This document shows positions 35,531-47,814 of a stretch of 64,000 nt of DNA, in pieces; the stretch's first letter is position 1; every line of letters begins with the position of its first letter. The stretch comes from Membranipora membranacea (taxonomy: Eukaryota; Bryozoa; Gymnolaemata; Cheilostomatida; Membraniporidae): NCBI GenBank assembly GCA_914767715.1, contig OU612071.1, positions 24,487,681-24,551,680 on the forward strand. Reading direction: 5' to 3'. Below the pieces are notes generated by a model that saw only the letters and a program-made list of their open reading frames with translations, searched no databases and had not been told where the DNA came from. Made by a program: the position numbers and the translations under genes.

Positions 35531-35865
35531 ACAGCTTGATTTCAAGCAAATAGCGCTTGTAATTTGATACAAGTTTGTAAATAGAAATGGCAACATCATC
35601 CATGGACAGACAGCAGACAAAACAGAACATTCTGAAATCGAAAAGGGGAGTGTGGATTGTTTGAAAGATTGTTTTCTGAAGGTGAGGGCATTAAGTCTTC
35701 GGATCTGAGAAAGTCTGAAGGGCCTATGTCTTGGTTAATAACAGCATTCCTGAAATTGAGAGCGAATATGAAAGGAGCTATCAAAAAAAGATTACGAAGG
35801 TCTATACACAAGGTCTGCTGTAAACTGACCCAGTAAAACTGAAAAACTGGCTAGATGAGAAGACA

Positions 35866-36460
35866 TTGTGGCCAGCAGTATCACATTTAGACATACATTG
35901 GTTCATGAGGGAACACAGCAGCGTCGGATTGAATTGTGAAGCTATGTCTGCTTATTTCCAGTGTGATTGGTTGAAGGAAGTGTTTTATAATACTATCAGC
36001 AAAACTCATAAATATTGCTATCTCAAAGTAGAGTGCACACCAAGAGATGGAGTCCATGACATTCCCATGAGCTGTGGGCAAAGCTTGGAAATTATAATAG
36101 CGATGTACTGTTTTCATGTTATCATAATATTTTCATATTCATTTTATTTGGCAGACAACGTTCAATTAATAATAATGACAATATTTTTGTTTTTATTTTC
36201 ATTCGAAAAAATGTTCATGATTTGGTGAGTTTTATCGGTCATATAGTTTTAAAGTTCCTTATACAGGTTGATTCAGGCCTGTTAACATGTTGCAGCTCTT
36301 CTGTTCAAGGTTGACCATGCATACAAACTTGAGCATTCGCTTATCGCTTTCTCATTGGCAAGTAATGCTTGGATAGAGCCATCTGTTTCCAAGGTTGAGC
36401 TAAATCTGAGGTTGCGGGAGATGAGATCTTATCAACCCAGACCACTCAAAAAGAATAGGT
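35866..36460 (+). pseudogene. SWIM-zinc-finger / YqaJ-type transposon-associated protein fragment
   Basis: 35866-36228 begins LWPAVSHLDIHWFMREHSS, with KYCYLKVECTPR later. This resembles the 'W-P-x-V-x-x-x-D-I-y-x-Y-L' opening of a large invertebrate family that couples a SWIM finger to a YqaJ-like nuclease. About 60 bp further, at 36283-36445, comes C-[stop]-HVAALLFKVDHAY, i.e. the C-x-H and following helix of a SWIM finger with the residue between Cys and His turned into TAA. Then WIEPSVSKVEL and a basic tail. The nuclease part is absent. The family assignment rests on remembered pattern only. Confidence 0.45.
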
Positions 36461-37003
36461 TTGTTATTTATTAAGGATTAAGAGCTATGAATGTATGAAT
36501 GTTTGTGTGTCCATGTTGATAGGACTATTTCACCCTTGATTTTCCAGAAAATCCTTTACTTATATTATTGTAACAAAGAGCATCGTTAATCTGATCACAA
36601 AACAACAAATTTTCTCAAACAAATGAAGTGTTTCCAATTCATTTTTATTTATTAAGAGGAAACCATCCCTCTGGATTCTAAATGATAATGATAAGAAATT
36701 AATATTTTAGCACGAATTTTCAATCCATACCATTAATTTAAGCATCACTCATATACTGTAATCTTTGAAAGACTCAATTTGCATTTATTGCACCACATTT
36801 ATTATATTTACAAAGATTTCAGTGTCACAAGTTTAATATATAGAGAAGACAGTCCATACGAAATATATTACCCATGATAAGAGTAAACAGGCCGGGGAGA
36901 CATTACATGGTGTGTATGCAAGGGTTGAGAGACTGCGAAAAAATCCGATAGATTGTTGTATCCGCTCGGGACAATCCCGTAACAATCATAGCTACAAATA
37001 AAG

Positions 37004-37302
37004 TCACCTGCAATGGCAAGACAGATGGAGCAAACGAAAACTCGAAACGGATGACATAAAATTAAGTATATCAAAGGCCCTCCCATACGACGATCAACTT
37101 AAGAAGAAGACCATAGACAGGAGCGCAAAAGGGGAGCTAGATTTTGGAAATCCATTGGTGCAAATAACCCTCGATTGTATTACGATTGGAAAGAATGGGG
37201 AGCTTGTTACTGACAAGATAACCACAAGTCCCATAGTGAGACAAATGTTTAGCAGAAGTAATCTTAGTCAAAATGTGAAACCCCCTATTCATCTCTTTTA
37301 GC
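37004..37302 (+). CDS. Open coding-like exon of unknown family
   Basis: About 98 codons without a stop, ending TAG 37300-37302, with no ATG near its start, so it may be an internal or last exon. Phrases include LSISKALPYDDQLKKKTIDR and VQITLDCITIGKNGELVTDK. Codon use and amino-acid composition look protein-like. The upstream boundary may be the AG near 37020. Nothing recognised. Confidence 0.3.
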
Positions 37303-38307
37303 AAACTAGGCCACCCAACAGATGAGGCTAAGGCGATCGTTCCAATATCAAAGCTGTTTGATAGAGTATAGAGAGTGTGCAGCTACTACGTGACTGTAAG
37401 TATGTTCTATAATATCTGTTATCCAGGAATTATGAAATATTGGTGTTTTCAACTCAATCTTTGAGATTATTTGGGTTCGTTATCAGAATGTATAAATCAA
37501 TTGACCAACAAGCAACCCAGCCCCGATTAACTTGTACTTCCTAACAACAAGTTTTTTGGGTGATGGAATTGGGGATAAGTCCGTAACATCCATAGCATCT
37601 TAGCCGTTTTAATGTCAGGTACCGATGATGTGGTTATTGAAAAATTCTACAACAGTGGACCATATCTCAAGGCTTCTATGTAATGATCTGGGCATGTATT
37701 TGGGACAACCATTCAGATAGTGGAAAGATTTCAGACTTGAAATGTATTTTTTTATTAACTGGATTATTAAATTTTTATTTGCTGCTCAATTGCTGCCTCT
37801 TCTAGAGATTTTATTGAATAGTGCAATTTGGATGCATGAGTTCCTTTAAATATCGTTTAGATACCTCGTGAGTCATACTGAGGCTTCATGAACAACTGTA
37901 GTTTTCCTACATATATTTATTGCTAGACTGTTATATTCATCATCACTTTTGGAAAAGCATTGAAACATTAGTCACGTCATGAATACCAATATGCAAGAAT
38001 TATTTTTGTGAAACTAGTAGAACTATAGGGATATTCAGCCATATATATCCAGTAATATTCAAAGTAGACAACCAAGCTCTTGTCACAATTAGAAGGCATC
38101 TCAGCTCCTCAAATAATAAAACTTTGTATACTGCGGTAGGCGTCTACCTGTATACATTAGGATGAATTGCTTTACCAATAAATGAGAATGAAATTATGAA
38201 CAAGATAGCAATAACCATTAGTATCAGACCATCTTGAACACTCACATATTTCTCAACTGAACATCTGCTTCCACAACAGGAGAAAAGTGGATGGGGTTTG
38301 CGGGTCA

Positions 38308-38371
38308 ATCTGCACCTGACATAACAGGGTTATGGTGTTTATCTGCACCTGACATAACAGGGTTATGGTGT
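38308..38371 (+). repeat. 32-bp tandem duplication
   Basis: TCTGCACCTGACATAACAGG followed by GTTATGGTGTTTA occurs twice in direct succession with no change. Confidence 0.85.
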
Positions 38372-39140
38372 TTTTTCCACTTAATATTCATGAACAGCTG
38401 AACATCGAAAGATCTTGTAAATGTCACCTGTCTGGGTCTATTCAATGACATGGAGATATTTAACATGTGAAAACCAATATTAAACTAGGAATATACCAGA
38501 GGTAAGTCAATAATAATTTTTATCTCAAACTGTAAGGCCTAAGTTCCTAGATGTATGCTGTTTTAGCCTAACATGTACCTATATTCACCAGAAGCAATCC
38601 TTGGTACACAGAGCTTGGGAAAAATAGAAATGACAAATTGATTGGGGTAAGCTACGGAAGATAAAAAAAAGGGCCACATTATTGTTACCTATACATATAC
38701 CTATTCACAGTCAAGGGAAAGACAAATCAAATTGTTATTTCCGTACGGAAATGTTGATAAATCACTTCACTTACTCTTCATCTGCATGAGGTACTTCCAG
38801 CCAATAAAAGTCGATTCATCAAGGGAAGCTGATATAACAACCAAAAAGAAGCAGCTGGGGGCAGAGTTTACCGACAGTGAATTCAGAAAAAAGACAACTC
38901 ATGCGGAAAGACAATGATTCCAAAAAAATAGAGCCGACAAGGAAACTAGGGTGTGAGTTGAGAGTTCCCTTTAAGGTTAAATCTTGCAAACCCTGCAAGT
39001 AAGTTACATTTCATCTCAAGGACTCGCACATATCTGCAGGGCAAAACAATCTGGGCATGCTTGATAAAGTTATCGAATGCAACAGTGTATTGTGCACCCT
39101 GATCACTGTTATAAGCGTGATGAGATGAGACGTTCGTGGA

Positions 39141-39215
39141 TGCTGCTTATCTTGCTGCTCTTGCTCTTGCTGCTCTGCTCTTGCTGCTTTTGATGCTGCT
39201 TGATGCTTGCTCATT
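39141..39215 (+). repeat. CTGCT/CTTG-rich microsatellite
   Basis: Imperfect (CTGCTCTTG)n and TGCTGCT run. It creates a Leu/Ala-rich open frame on one strand and a Gln/Glu-rich one on the other, neither of which I treat as a gene. Confidence 0.7.
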
Positions 39216-39929
39216 GATTTTGTCAAAGGATAGGGTAGCACCACCAGAGCCCCCGACTATACGAAGGATTGAGCTTCAAGGCGCCGTCGTAGCTACTAAA
39301 TTTTATGTAAAACTGAGGAAGAACTTGACATTGTGATCAACGCCATTTATTTCTGGCAGCATCATCGTGCTAGGATATATTGAAAAGGTAAAGTCAGTGC
39401 TCTAGAGAGCAACAGTGACCGTTCACTGAAACTATACAGAGTGGTAGACAAATATCCAAATGTTGATTTCCCCATTACAACATTACAACAAAATTATATT
39501 GTATTGAATACCATATGGGGCATCAACTTATGTTTGATCGATTTCTAGATAAAACTTATTTCCTAGAGATACACATGGACACACTCAGAATTGTATCTTA
39601 GTTATAAATATTCACATGGGTCAACCGAGTCTATGTGGCTGATGGTCATCATGTGGGTTCCAAATTATTTTATTGATTTTAATTTCTTTGATCATGCAGA
39701 TTCCTCATCTGGTAGAGGCGCATGGTATTAGGATGGTTAGGACAGCACATTATTTTTTTATTATCCTCACATCGTTTTCATCACAAAACTGCACTCAAAC
39801 AAAGGCACTTATAGATGTCTTCATATTTAACCGCATTTCTTTCTTTATCGCTATAAACTTAAACTTAAACTTTTATCTGTTGCTGGGAAATGGGGATATG
39901 TGGCTCCCTCTGGCATACCTATACACAAA

Positions 39930-40175
39930 ACTTTATACAATATACCTCATTTGCGAGGCTGTTGCCATCATTGATTGCACATGTTCTTGAAAACGTAAAT
40001 TTTCATCAACTGTGATGCCAAGATATCTCACTTTTTCACAAAAGTAATATCGGTACCATTAAAAAACAGCTGCTGTAGTATTAGGTTTGACAAGCTGAGT
40101 TGAAAACATCATTTCTTGTGTCTTAGTATAGGGTTTAAAGTGTTTGTAAAGGAACAGGTTTCTTGGTATCATTTT
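39930..40175 (-). pseudogene. LINE reverse transcriptase fragment (post-core region)
   Basis: On the minus strand, KTQEMMFSTQ is followed after a frame change by VRYLGITVDENLRFQEHVQS. This is the 'KT-x-x-m-x-f...x-Y-L-G-v-x-i-D-x-x-L-x-f-x-x-H' block of LINE RTs. It shares the words CTTTACAAACACT with the fragment at 42.3 kb in the opposite orientation, so the two may be one family. Confidence 0.5.
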
Positions 40176-40199
40176 TGAGCTTGAAATCAGATTAAGACA

Positions 40200-42320
40200 G
40201 CTATCACACACGCATTTGCATATAAAATTAGTCATCAGGGTTATTTGGTCTGGTAGGTTTGTGGGTTATAAGTTAACAACATTGAGTTGCCTACTCATGC
40301 ACCGCCCAACTAGTCCAGGCGATTTGTGATGAGCCTGTTATTGGAGAAATACTGTAATATTAGTGACTATTGTGGTTAGATAACAACTTTTGCAAATAAA
40401 TGACAAAGTCACTCACAAGTCTGTCTGATGACATAAAAGTTCAAAAGAAAGTTCTATAATTTGTATACACACTATTTGATAAGTTGAGACCGCTTATCAA
40501 AACAACCTTTATATATGTTATGAGGCCATGTGGAAGAAAAGATTAGAAGAACCACTGTACATTACAATCAACGACTATGACTTTGACGCATTCCCTGTCG
40601 GCTGTTTTTCAAGCATGAAAATGAGTGATTTTCATTTTAGACCGATGCGCTTGTTTGCTCTGTGAAAATAAGATTATAATGGAGCAATTGATTCTTCCTG
40701 CTGGCAAAGCCTTGCTTATTTCAGATTCACCCAAAAATGGTCCATGCAATGCTTTATAGTTTGTACCAAATCTTGCAATTTACCCAACACTAGCCTCCCA
40801 AATCAGATCCATACTGACGAAATAACTCAAAAACTCAACAAATTAATTTCCTAAGTGACTGTTGTGTGCAGTGACATGTGCTCTCATAAGACCTGCTGCA
40901 CTCAGTCAGTAATATTGATAGTCTATGTTAAGATGTGCTGAGTATCTGTGATGCACACAGATGGACAAGATCTAATGAAAAAAATAGAAAGTTTCTCCAG
41001 GTATCCCACTGCTAACACGATTATCAATACTCCTCTTTAGGAGGCAGTCAAATTCATTTACATTTTACATCACCCTGAAGTCCGAAACAACTAGATGACA
41101 CATTTATTGAGTTGAATTTACTATGTGACTTGTAATTTCTAGTTTTTAAACAATGTAAACAACACTGTTTATCCAAAAAAACCTTGAGTGTTTCCTTGAG
41201 CGATTCAGAATGTTTGCAAAAATTGTTGAAAAGATTGTCAAAACCTCAAATCACTCAGTATTAATCATTGCATGCTTCGGATTTCAACATCATCCTAATG
41301 CCTGAAATGTCAAGATTTACAAAGAATTTATTTTAGATTTCTGAGCGATTTGGAAATACATATTTTCAAGAAAAACACACAATCTACCTGTGTAAATTTT
41401 GTATCTTCCATTGAAATTCTATTGAAAGCCGCTATTCATGAAGCTAATTATTGAAGCATATAACTGGTTTTCATATTGGCTGAAGGCAGAGTTTGATTGG
41501 AATGTCATAGCCACAATCTCATTTATCATCATATTAATGTAAACAAAACCTTGAAATACTTAGAGATGTATTGATCTGCCTTTATATTGCCCGTTTCTAT
41601 CTCGAGCAGTAACCATGATTAACAGAAAATGTTGTATCTGCCAAAGCACTGTGGGTTATTTCCAGTGGCCGAAATCATACAGATTTAAACTTGAGTGGTG
41701 TGACTACCTCAGAGATATTTTCCCTCTGATAATCACATGGACTGGACGTCGATTTCCTCCAAATGCCTCCTTAATGATATTCAATCTTGCTCTCACTAGA
41801 GCTGTTAATCTCCCTGTAATTTTCATTCTCACTGTAGGATGAGCTAGAGCTGTAATTTTTTGCCATGTTCGATCAAGGAGTAATACTCCTTGGTTAGATT
41901 TATAGCGTTAGCGTTTTCATTGAATTATGAAATGTCATACACTATCCCATTTTATCAGCCAAACCACATGTGACAGATAAATAATCCCCTGTATTCACTC
42001 ATTCATTCAACAGAGAAATTCTGTGTGTTTTGATATCACATGCAGAATATCAAAACCACTGTGTCATAACAACACGCCTTAGTTACAAAGTACTGTATAT
42101 TCCCATTTTAATCTGAGGTCCTAAAAAGGTACTATTTTCAACAAGTGATCAAAACTCCAAAGGAAAAAAATAGTACCTTTTTAGTACCTTCTCATCCCAA
42201 CTTTGAGGGCAAATAAGTCTTAACTGGGCCACAGGCTGCTTTTGAACATAGAATAATGTTCTAAACTAGACTGAGATCTCTAGAACGATACCAAAAAACC
42301 TGATCCTTTACAAACACTCT
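40200..42320. other. No gene recognised
   Basis: No supported coding content. The frame 41615-41842 opens RKCCICQST and has a Trp where a THAP domain might, but lacks the C-x-x-H and AVPTxF signature. One perfect hairpin is listed separately. Confidence 0.4.
42121..42184. repeat. Perfect 18-bp inverted repeat (hairpin)
   Basis: CTAAAAAGGTACTATTTT (42121-42138) and its exact reverse complement (42167-42184) with a 28-bp spacer. Small enough to be a MITE remnant or a chance foldback. Confidence 0.8.
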
Positions 42321-42870
42321 AAGGTTATCAGACCCCAAGTACATCCCCGCTTTCATCATGGACGGGCATACTCTCGAAGTATCATCAAATGCCAAGTTAC
42401 TGGGCATCACAGTTGATCAATAGATAACTTTCTCTGACCACATTGACGACTTATGTGACCCCCTAGCTAGCCGTCTATATGGCATGAGAGAACTGAAGTG
42501 ACTAGGGCTGAATGCACAAGGTCTGAAACTATACTACACAGCCAACATTCGGTCTGTGCTCACTAATGCGTGCAAAATGTGGGTTTCACTTATTACTGAG
42601 CGGTCTCTAGAGAAGATGATACAGGTAGAAAGCGAGCGATGAAGGTCATCAACACTGATATGCACTAAAGAGATGCCGTATGTCATTATCAGCTGCCATA
42701 TATCAAAGATTTTATAGCTTACCTGTCACGTAACACCATGTCTAATATTTTCAACGATAAGGGGCACCCACTCAACAAGCTTATAATTAGGAAGAGTGGG
42801 CGACAGACTCTGGTGTCTCTCGCCACCCACCCGCTGTAGGACAGAGAAGCTAAGAAATACCTTTTTTTAT
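42320..42870 (+). pseudogene. LINE reverse transcriptase C-terminal fragment
   Basis: The plus strand gives NAKLLGITVDQ-stop-ITFSDHIDDLC, RLYGMRELK-stop-LGLNAQGLKLYY, TANIRSVLTNACKMWVSLI and RSLEKMIQVE. These are in the order of the Jockey/CR1-type region after the RT core, up to a 'k-x-x-x-i-Q' helix, with single-base stops. The tail beyond 42.66 kb continues in another frame (HVTPC..., GRVGDRLW). Confidence 0.6.
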
Positions 42871-42879
42871 AAATACTCA

Positions 42880-44400
42880 AATTTTTAACATAATTTTTAG
42901 TAACCAATTTTATCATTTATATTTTATTGCTAACTCTTTTTACTAGTGGAATTCACTCCAGTACAACACACTGCTGTTTTTAGGAGAAACATAAATGCAT
43001 ACATACATACACATTCATTATTTCCATAAAACTGATTTAGTTTTTGATATCAATGTTATTGCCGTGGTTAGGTAGTTGCTGTGATATCGGACTGTGCTCT
43101 ATTCTTTTACTTTTACTTTTGGTCTTTTAGATGGAGAGAAATAACAGTTTTGGTAATTAAAGTAAACAGAACATATTTGTGTACGGTGGATAAAGTTGAG
43201 CTTTTGCAATTAACGAGTCTGTAGATGATTATGACAGCTCAGTACATCCAATTAAAAGACTCAGTATCATTTTGAAAATCACAATTACACTTTTGGGAGA
43301 GTGTGAACAGTGCCAAGGTGGAATTTAAGCAGGACATTGCTCACATACTTGACATATTTCTCTGAGTTGATTGACGTTGCCGTTTGCGTGGCTTGTAATG
43401 GGCAACAGTATCAGTCAGCAATGAACACATGATTTGATACCTAGCAATCATCTCTATATGTCTCATCGACAAATATTCTAAAAGATTTCAGATCAGGTCA
43501 TTAATGAGCATAGTAGGGGAGAGCGGTTGGGGGGATATGGATATGTTTTTTTCTTAATGGGGATCAACTTATATACATATTATACCTAGAGATCAGACAT
43601 CAATCATACAGTTTATCATAGATATATCTATTCCTTGACATTTTCTGACAAATAAATTTACTTTCTAGTTATGACATGAATCATGATTTGTGCCGCATTC
43701 CATATTTCCCCACATAGGGGGGTAATATGCACATAGGAATGTGCGTTAAACATTGAAATTACAGAAAAATTGCCATTTTGCCATGTTCTGTCATTTTATT
43801 TCTAGGCTAAAATTTGAGCGCTCATATTATATATCGGGCTTTATTTATTGATCACAAATCTTTTGATAATAAAATCAAAAAATCTACTAATGATCTTCAA
43901 TCAGAAAAATGCTGAAAAGTTTGCACTATTTTGCATATTGAAATTAAAAAGAGAAACAAAAGCTCACATGTATCATACAAATGGAGAGTTTGCCCTCAGT
44001 GCGGTGCGTACTCTTGGTCTTGGTTTCTGAGCCAGTCGAGTTGACCTTCGAGGAGCAGTTGTTGGTTTGTAACTTGCCATCACACCATTATGAATTGCCT
44101 CATTTTACCTGATTTTATGGTTGTAATTTTCCCGATGAGAGAGACTGGGTTATGTGAGGGTGCTTGCATGCAGTATAAAGATCCCCCTCTGCCTCTTCGA
44201 AAAAAGAGTAGCCGGCAACGGCGGGCAAGGGTATAGGGCACCACCCCACACAAGCTACCTGAGCTTAAGGGGGCCCGTTAAATAGGGCGGTCAAATATGA
44301 CCTAGTGCATAGAAGAAAAAAACCAAACAATAATGATAGGCCAGGTAAAGATATTGAATAGCTGCATACAAGCAGTAATTATAATAGGAGTAGGAGTGGG
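42880..44400. other. No gene recognised
   Basis: No coding content that I could support on either strand. Confidence 0.4.
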
Positions 44401-44404
44401 GAGT

Positions 44405-44500
44405 GGGAGTTGTTGGACCCCCAGATGTGCTCTGACCTGTCTACCAAATTGAGAGCAAATTGGCGCAGACATTGCAGCCTCGCACTTAAAGCACACACTA
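44405..44500. repeat. Dispersed repeat, copy 1
   Basis: CCAGATGTGCTCTGACCTGTCTACCAAATTGAGAG and the following ~60 bp match 47120-47215 with moderate divergence (shared CCAGATGTGCT, TTGGCGC, GCAGCC, GCACTTAAAGCAC-like words). Family unknown; could be a SINE body. Confidence 0.6.
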
Positions 44501-45162
44501 TTTCGCCACCACGATGTGGTAGGTGACTAACCTTTTCGATTTTAACCAACATTTTTAACAAACAGTTATAATTTAAGCATATAGGTGTATGTACTGTGAA
44601 TGTAAGAAAATATTGTTTCCCTTGCAGAAAGAAGTTTCTAAAAATTTTCTTGGTGAAGAAAGGGAGAAATGGAGGGATGGTAAAAAACCCCTAAAAACTG
44701 GGAGCCTCCCAATCAAATAGGGATACTTGTCAAATATAAGCTCCGCACTTATGTTATCCTGAAGGGGGGATTCCAAATAAAAAGTTATGTAACTCATAAA
44801 GTAAGCACTTCTGATTGAGGCTGGGCTGGGCCGGGCTGGGCTAAAGGTTTTCGTTAGAAATCTTAGCCTTGAGCATTGAGTTGACAAGTCTGGCACTGCG
44901 TTTCATACCCAAGAATTGTTGGACAATTCTGGACAATTCTAGAATTGTTCGAAACTGACTCATATATCATTACCCAACCTGCAACTATTATTGTGTAATT
45001 AATCCTGCCTGCTAAATAAGTTACATTCATTATTGCTATCGTATAGTTACAGTATAAGCCTTTACAGTTCTAGTCGATATTATACAATTGGATTGACATT
45101 GTATTCAATGAGTTTGTATTTAGATGACCAGGCAAGACCTGCTGTAATGAAAAGATATTGCT

Positions 45163-45225
45163 GTGCAAGGTAGCATCAAGGTCTATAGCGCGGGAGGCCC
45201 AGGTTCAAATCCCAGCCGGGCAAAT
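45163..45225 (+). repeat. tRNA-like SINE head
   Basis: The B box GGTTCAAATCCC is embedded in GGAGGCCCAGGTTCAAATCC, with TATAGCGCGG upstream. The A-box region is shortened, so no tRNA fold is possible. Confidence 0.4.
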
Positions 45226-45427
45226 CAAAATCCAGTGAGATCAAATTCTGGTATGGTCAGGTAAGGACAAAATACTGAGAACTTGCCACTATCAATAATT
45301 TCTTTCCTGGTTCAATTATTGTTCTGATCTTTACCTTGAGATTAAAAGAGCATTCTAAAGAAAATAAAAGCAGCAGAATGGCCAAGTGTCGTTGCTTTAA
45401 CTTAAATAAAATTACCTATTTACCATT

Positions 45428-45831
45428 TCACACAAATCTTATGGTCACCTCTTGATTTTTTATGCTGAAATCTGTATGATTAAGATGTGCAAGGTTGAGG
45501 GATACTTCTATCAATCCATCAGAATGCTCTTTCTGTTCGATGCAAGGTTCCTCAGTGCTTCCCATACGTAGCCCTAGTCTTTGATCTTCCATACAGGGAA
45601 CGTTTAATGAAGTTAGTTGGTGGAAAACAATAAGACTCTCCTGCTGACTTCTGATCTTCACTCTGCAGATTTGTGACCTGTTTTCTGATCCTGAACTCAT
45701 TGATCCTGGACCGAGGATTCTCCCATAATTGACAGTATCTGAATTCATTATCATGATTAACTCAGTATCCATATGAGATTTACAAAATTGAGCTTCATAG
45801 TTGGTGACGCTCATTTCTATACCTGGAAATA
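45428..45831 (-). CDS. Candidate terminal exon of an unknown gene
   Basis: On the minus strand an acceptor (TTACGTTATTTCCAG) is followed at about 45831 by an open frame with Met (MSVTNYEAQF) that runs 128 codons to TGA. It has eight Met, few Lys runs and balanced composition (VSLNLAHLNHTDFSIKNQE near the end, three Cys), more protein-like than the other frames of the region. No signal peptide or membrane helix in this part. The alternating polar/hydrophobic text suggests beta structure. Upstream exons at higher coordinates were not found. Family not recognised. Confidence 0.4.
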
Positions 45832-45844
45832 ACGTAAATCCACA

Positions 45845-47115
45845 TTACATATATAACATTTTAGTTATCTAGCCTGCTCACTGAAACATGTTGGGCTTGT
45901 ATTATTCAAGCCAGAGTGATTAAATCATTAGTAGGATTTCTTTGCAGGGTTTATGATCAAGTGAGTTCATGGCTCTCTCAACAACAACCAATGACCTATC
46001 AAATTTTCAATTATTGAAATATAGGAACAGTGTGCACTGATATCTAGGGTATGGGCAATGAACCCAGAGACATAATCACCAATTTCGAGTTTTACATGAG
46101 ATCTTCTGACTAATGCTGCATTGAGTGTCTGTTAAAAAATCTAATCATGTAATGAAAGGTGTAAAGTGTAGAGGATGGGATTTACATAAGAAACTTTGTC
46201 CTTTTTTGATGTTTAGATTTAAAACTTGCAAGTTGAAAGATAACGCATGCATACCGGTACTTCAGATTTTTCTAGAACAAGTTTGATCCAATGCCTGCAT
46301 TCCTGTTGCTCCCTTCCACTGTTCACGCCGCAGGCAAAGGGATCAAGAATTAACTACCAATCCAGTGGGATTGTCTTGATAAATGCTCGTGCCAACTGAT
46401 TGTACCTCGTATACACAACAGTGTCGAGGGAGGCAAATCATGAAAGGTATGAGTATGAGTATGAGAACACAAATTGGTGATGCTCCCAAGCTATATAATT
46501 CTTTGAATTCAATTAAAAGAGCGTGTAAACTATTGTACGCCATGTTGCTCACAGGAATCGGAAAAGGAGAGAAGGGCAATTGTTTGGCAGAACCCTGAGA
46601 GCACTACATAAGTTTCAGCTTGCTGGCTGGCCACCAAAGATATGTAGGTAGCCATGCCTTGAGTTATTTGACTACTGCTCAGAAAATTCTATCATCAGAT
46701 CACACTAAACAATATTTCCAAAGAATGTCTTACCGGTTGCATTGCAAGTTTTCAATGATTTGAATGAGACAAAATTATACCACTGCTTTTGAGCATTCAA
46801 ACTGGCCGGTTTATCTATATTATTCATTGTTGTAAGATAATATTGCTATTTGAGATATGATAATTCAAAGTTGGTTTCTTAACAAGGGAGACAATTGCTG
46901 ATGATTTGATCCAAAATATGTTAATTATAGGATTAGTGTGTATAATTTAGAATTACACTCATGGATTACTCCTTGGTACTATACCAGTTTAATTAACAGT
47001 GACTAGAATTTAAATTCAGTGGTACTACAGGTTACTAACCTAAATAAAGGCCAGGTTATGAAATCAATGAAATTTTGACTTCACTTTCACGAATCCTGTT
47101 GCAGTCTACCGACTA
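45845..47115. other. No gene recognised
   Basis: Overlapping short frames at 46343-46598 on both strands have no motif. Confidence 0.35.
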
Positions 47116-47119
47116 CTGG

Positions 47120-47215
47120 GCCCAACTGATGTCCCAGATGTGCTCCAACCTGCCTACAAACTGAGAGTAACTTGGCGCCGAATATGGCAGCCGCACTCTT
47201 AAGGCACCTGTACTT
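47120..47215. repeat. Dispersed repeat, copy 2
   Basis: Partner of 44405-44500 in the same orientation, e.g. CCCAGATGTGCTCCAACCTG and CTTGGCGCCG. Confidence 0.6.
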
Positions 47216-47621
47216 CTCAGTCCTCGGACAGAGACAAACATGCCATTTCAACCCACATTTAACCCAAATCAGTGAATACATTTTGATGTGACCCATTTGA
47301 TGAAAAAAACATTATATCTCGACTTTATCCTGACCACCCACCTGGAAAACTAATAGGTTTGGCCGAGCCTTACCCTTTGACCAAGCTCCTTCACAAACTT
47401 CAGACATTAATGTATGGTGAAGACCATCAGCTCTACAGTTTTATACAATCTTAGATTGGACATTGGTATCTAGCCTTGAATAGCCATGATACTGACTGCC
47501 TCTGTCAAGATGCCGACGTCTGATTGAAGTCCGACATTTGTTTTTTGGTTTGAAAAGTAATTGCCAACTTCATTTCTGAAGGAATTAGGCTAGGCTAGTG
47601 TGAAGTAGTAGTAGACGAACA

Positions 47622-47696
47622 GTGCTCCCGGTGGGGTTTGAACCTGGGACCTTATGATCCCTAGTCAACCGCTCCTAACACTGAGCTATCCCTGAT
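47622..47696 (-). repeat. tRNA-like SINE head
   Basis: The minus strand has A box TAGCTCAGTGTTAGGAGCGG and B box GGTTCAAACCCC, separated as in a tRNA. The anticodon arm pairs only partly and the acceptor stem does not pair. Confidence 0.55.
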
Positions 47697-47814
47697 CCCT
47701 AAAGCATTATGACATTTATCCTCTCACTTGTTGGGGTGACCATAAATGCATATTTTAAGTAAAACGAACAAGTGCTTCAGTCTATCAAAAATATTTAAAA
47801 AAGGCAACTATTCG

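Larger units (their letters stand above)
36898..39130 (+). repeat. Segmental duplication, copy B
   Basis: Partner of 32878-35530. It carries a coding-like stretch near its start that copy A lacks (about 37004-37302), and a local 32-bp tandem duplication at about 38308-38371. The end near 39110 (GATGAGATGAGACG) matches copy A at about 35492. Confidence 0.7.

Noticed and set aside
39136-39336. Leu/Ala-rich 66-codon frame resembling a signal peptide
   Set aside because: Created by a CTGCTCTTG microsatellite; the minus frame is equally open.
41615-41842. Second THAP-like domain (CCICQST...W)
   Set aside because: No C-x-x-H or AVPTxF signature and no inverted repeats around it.
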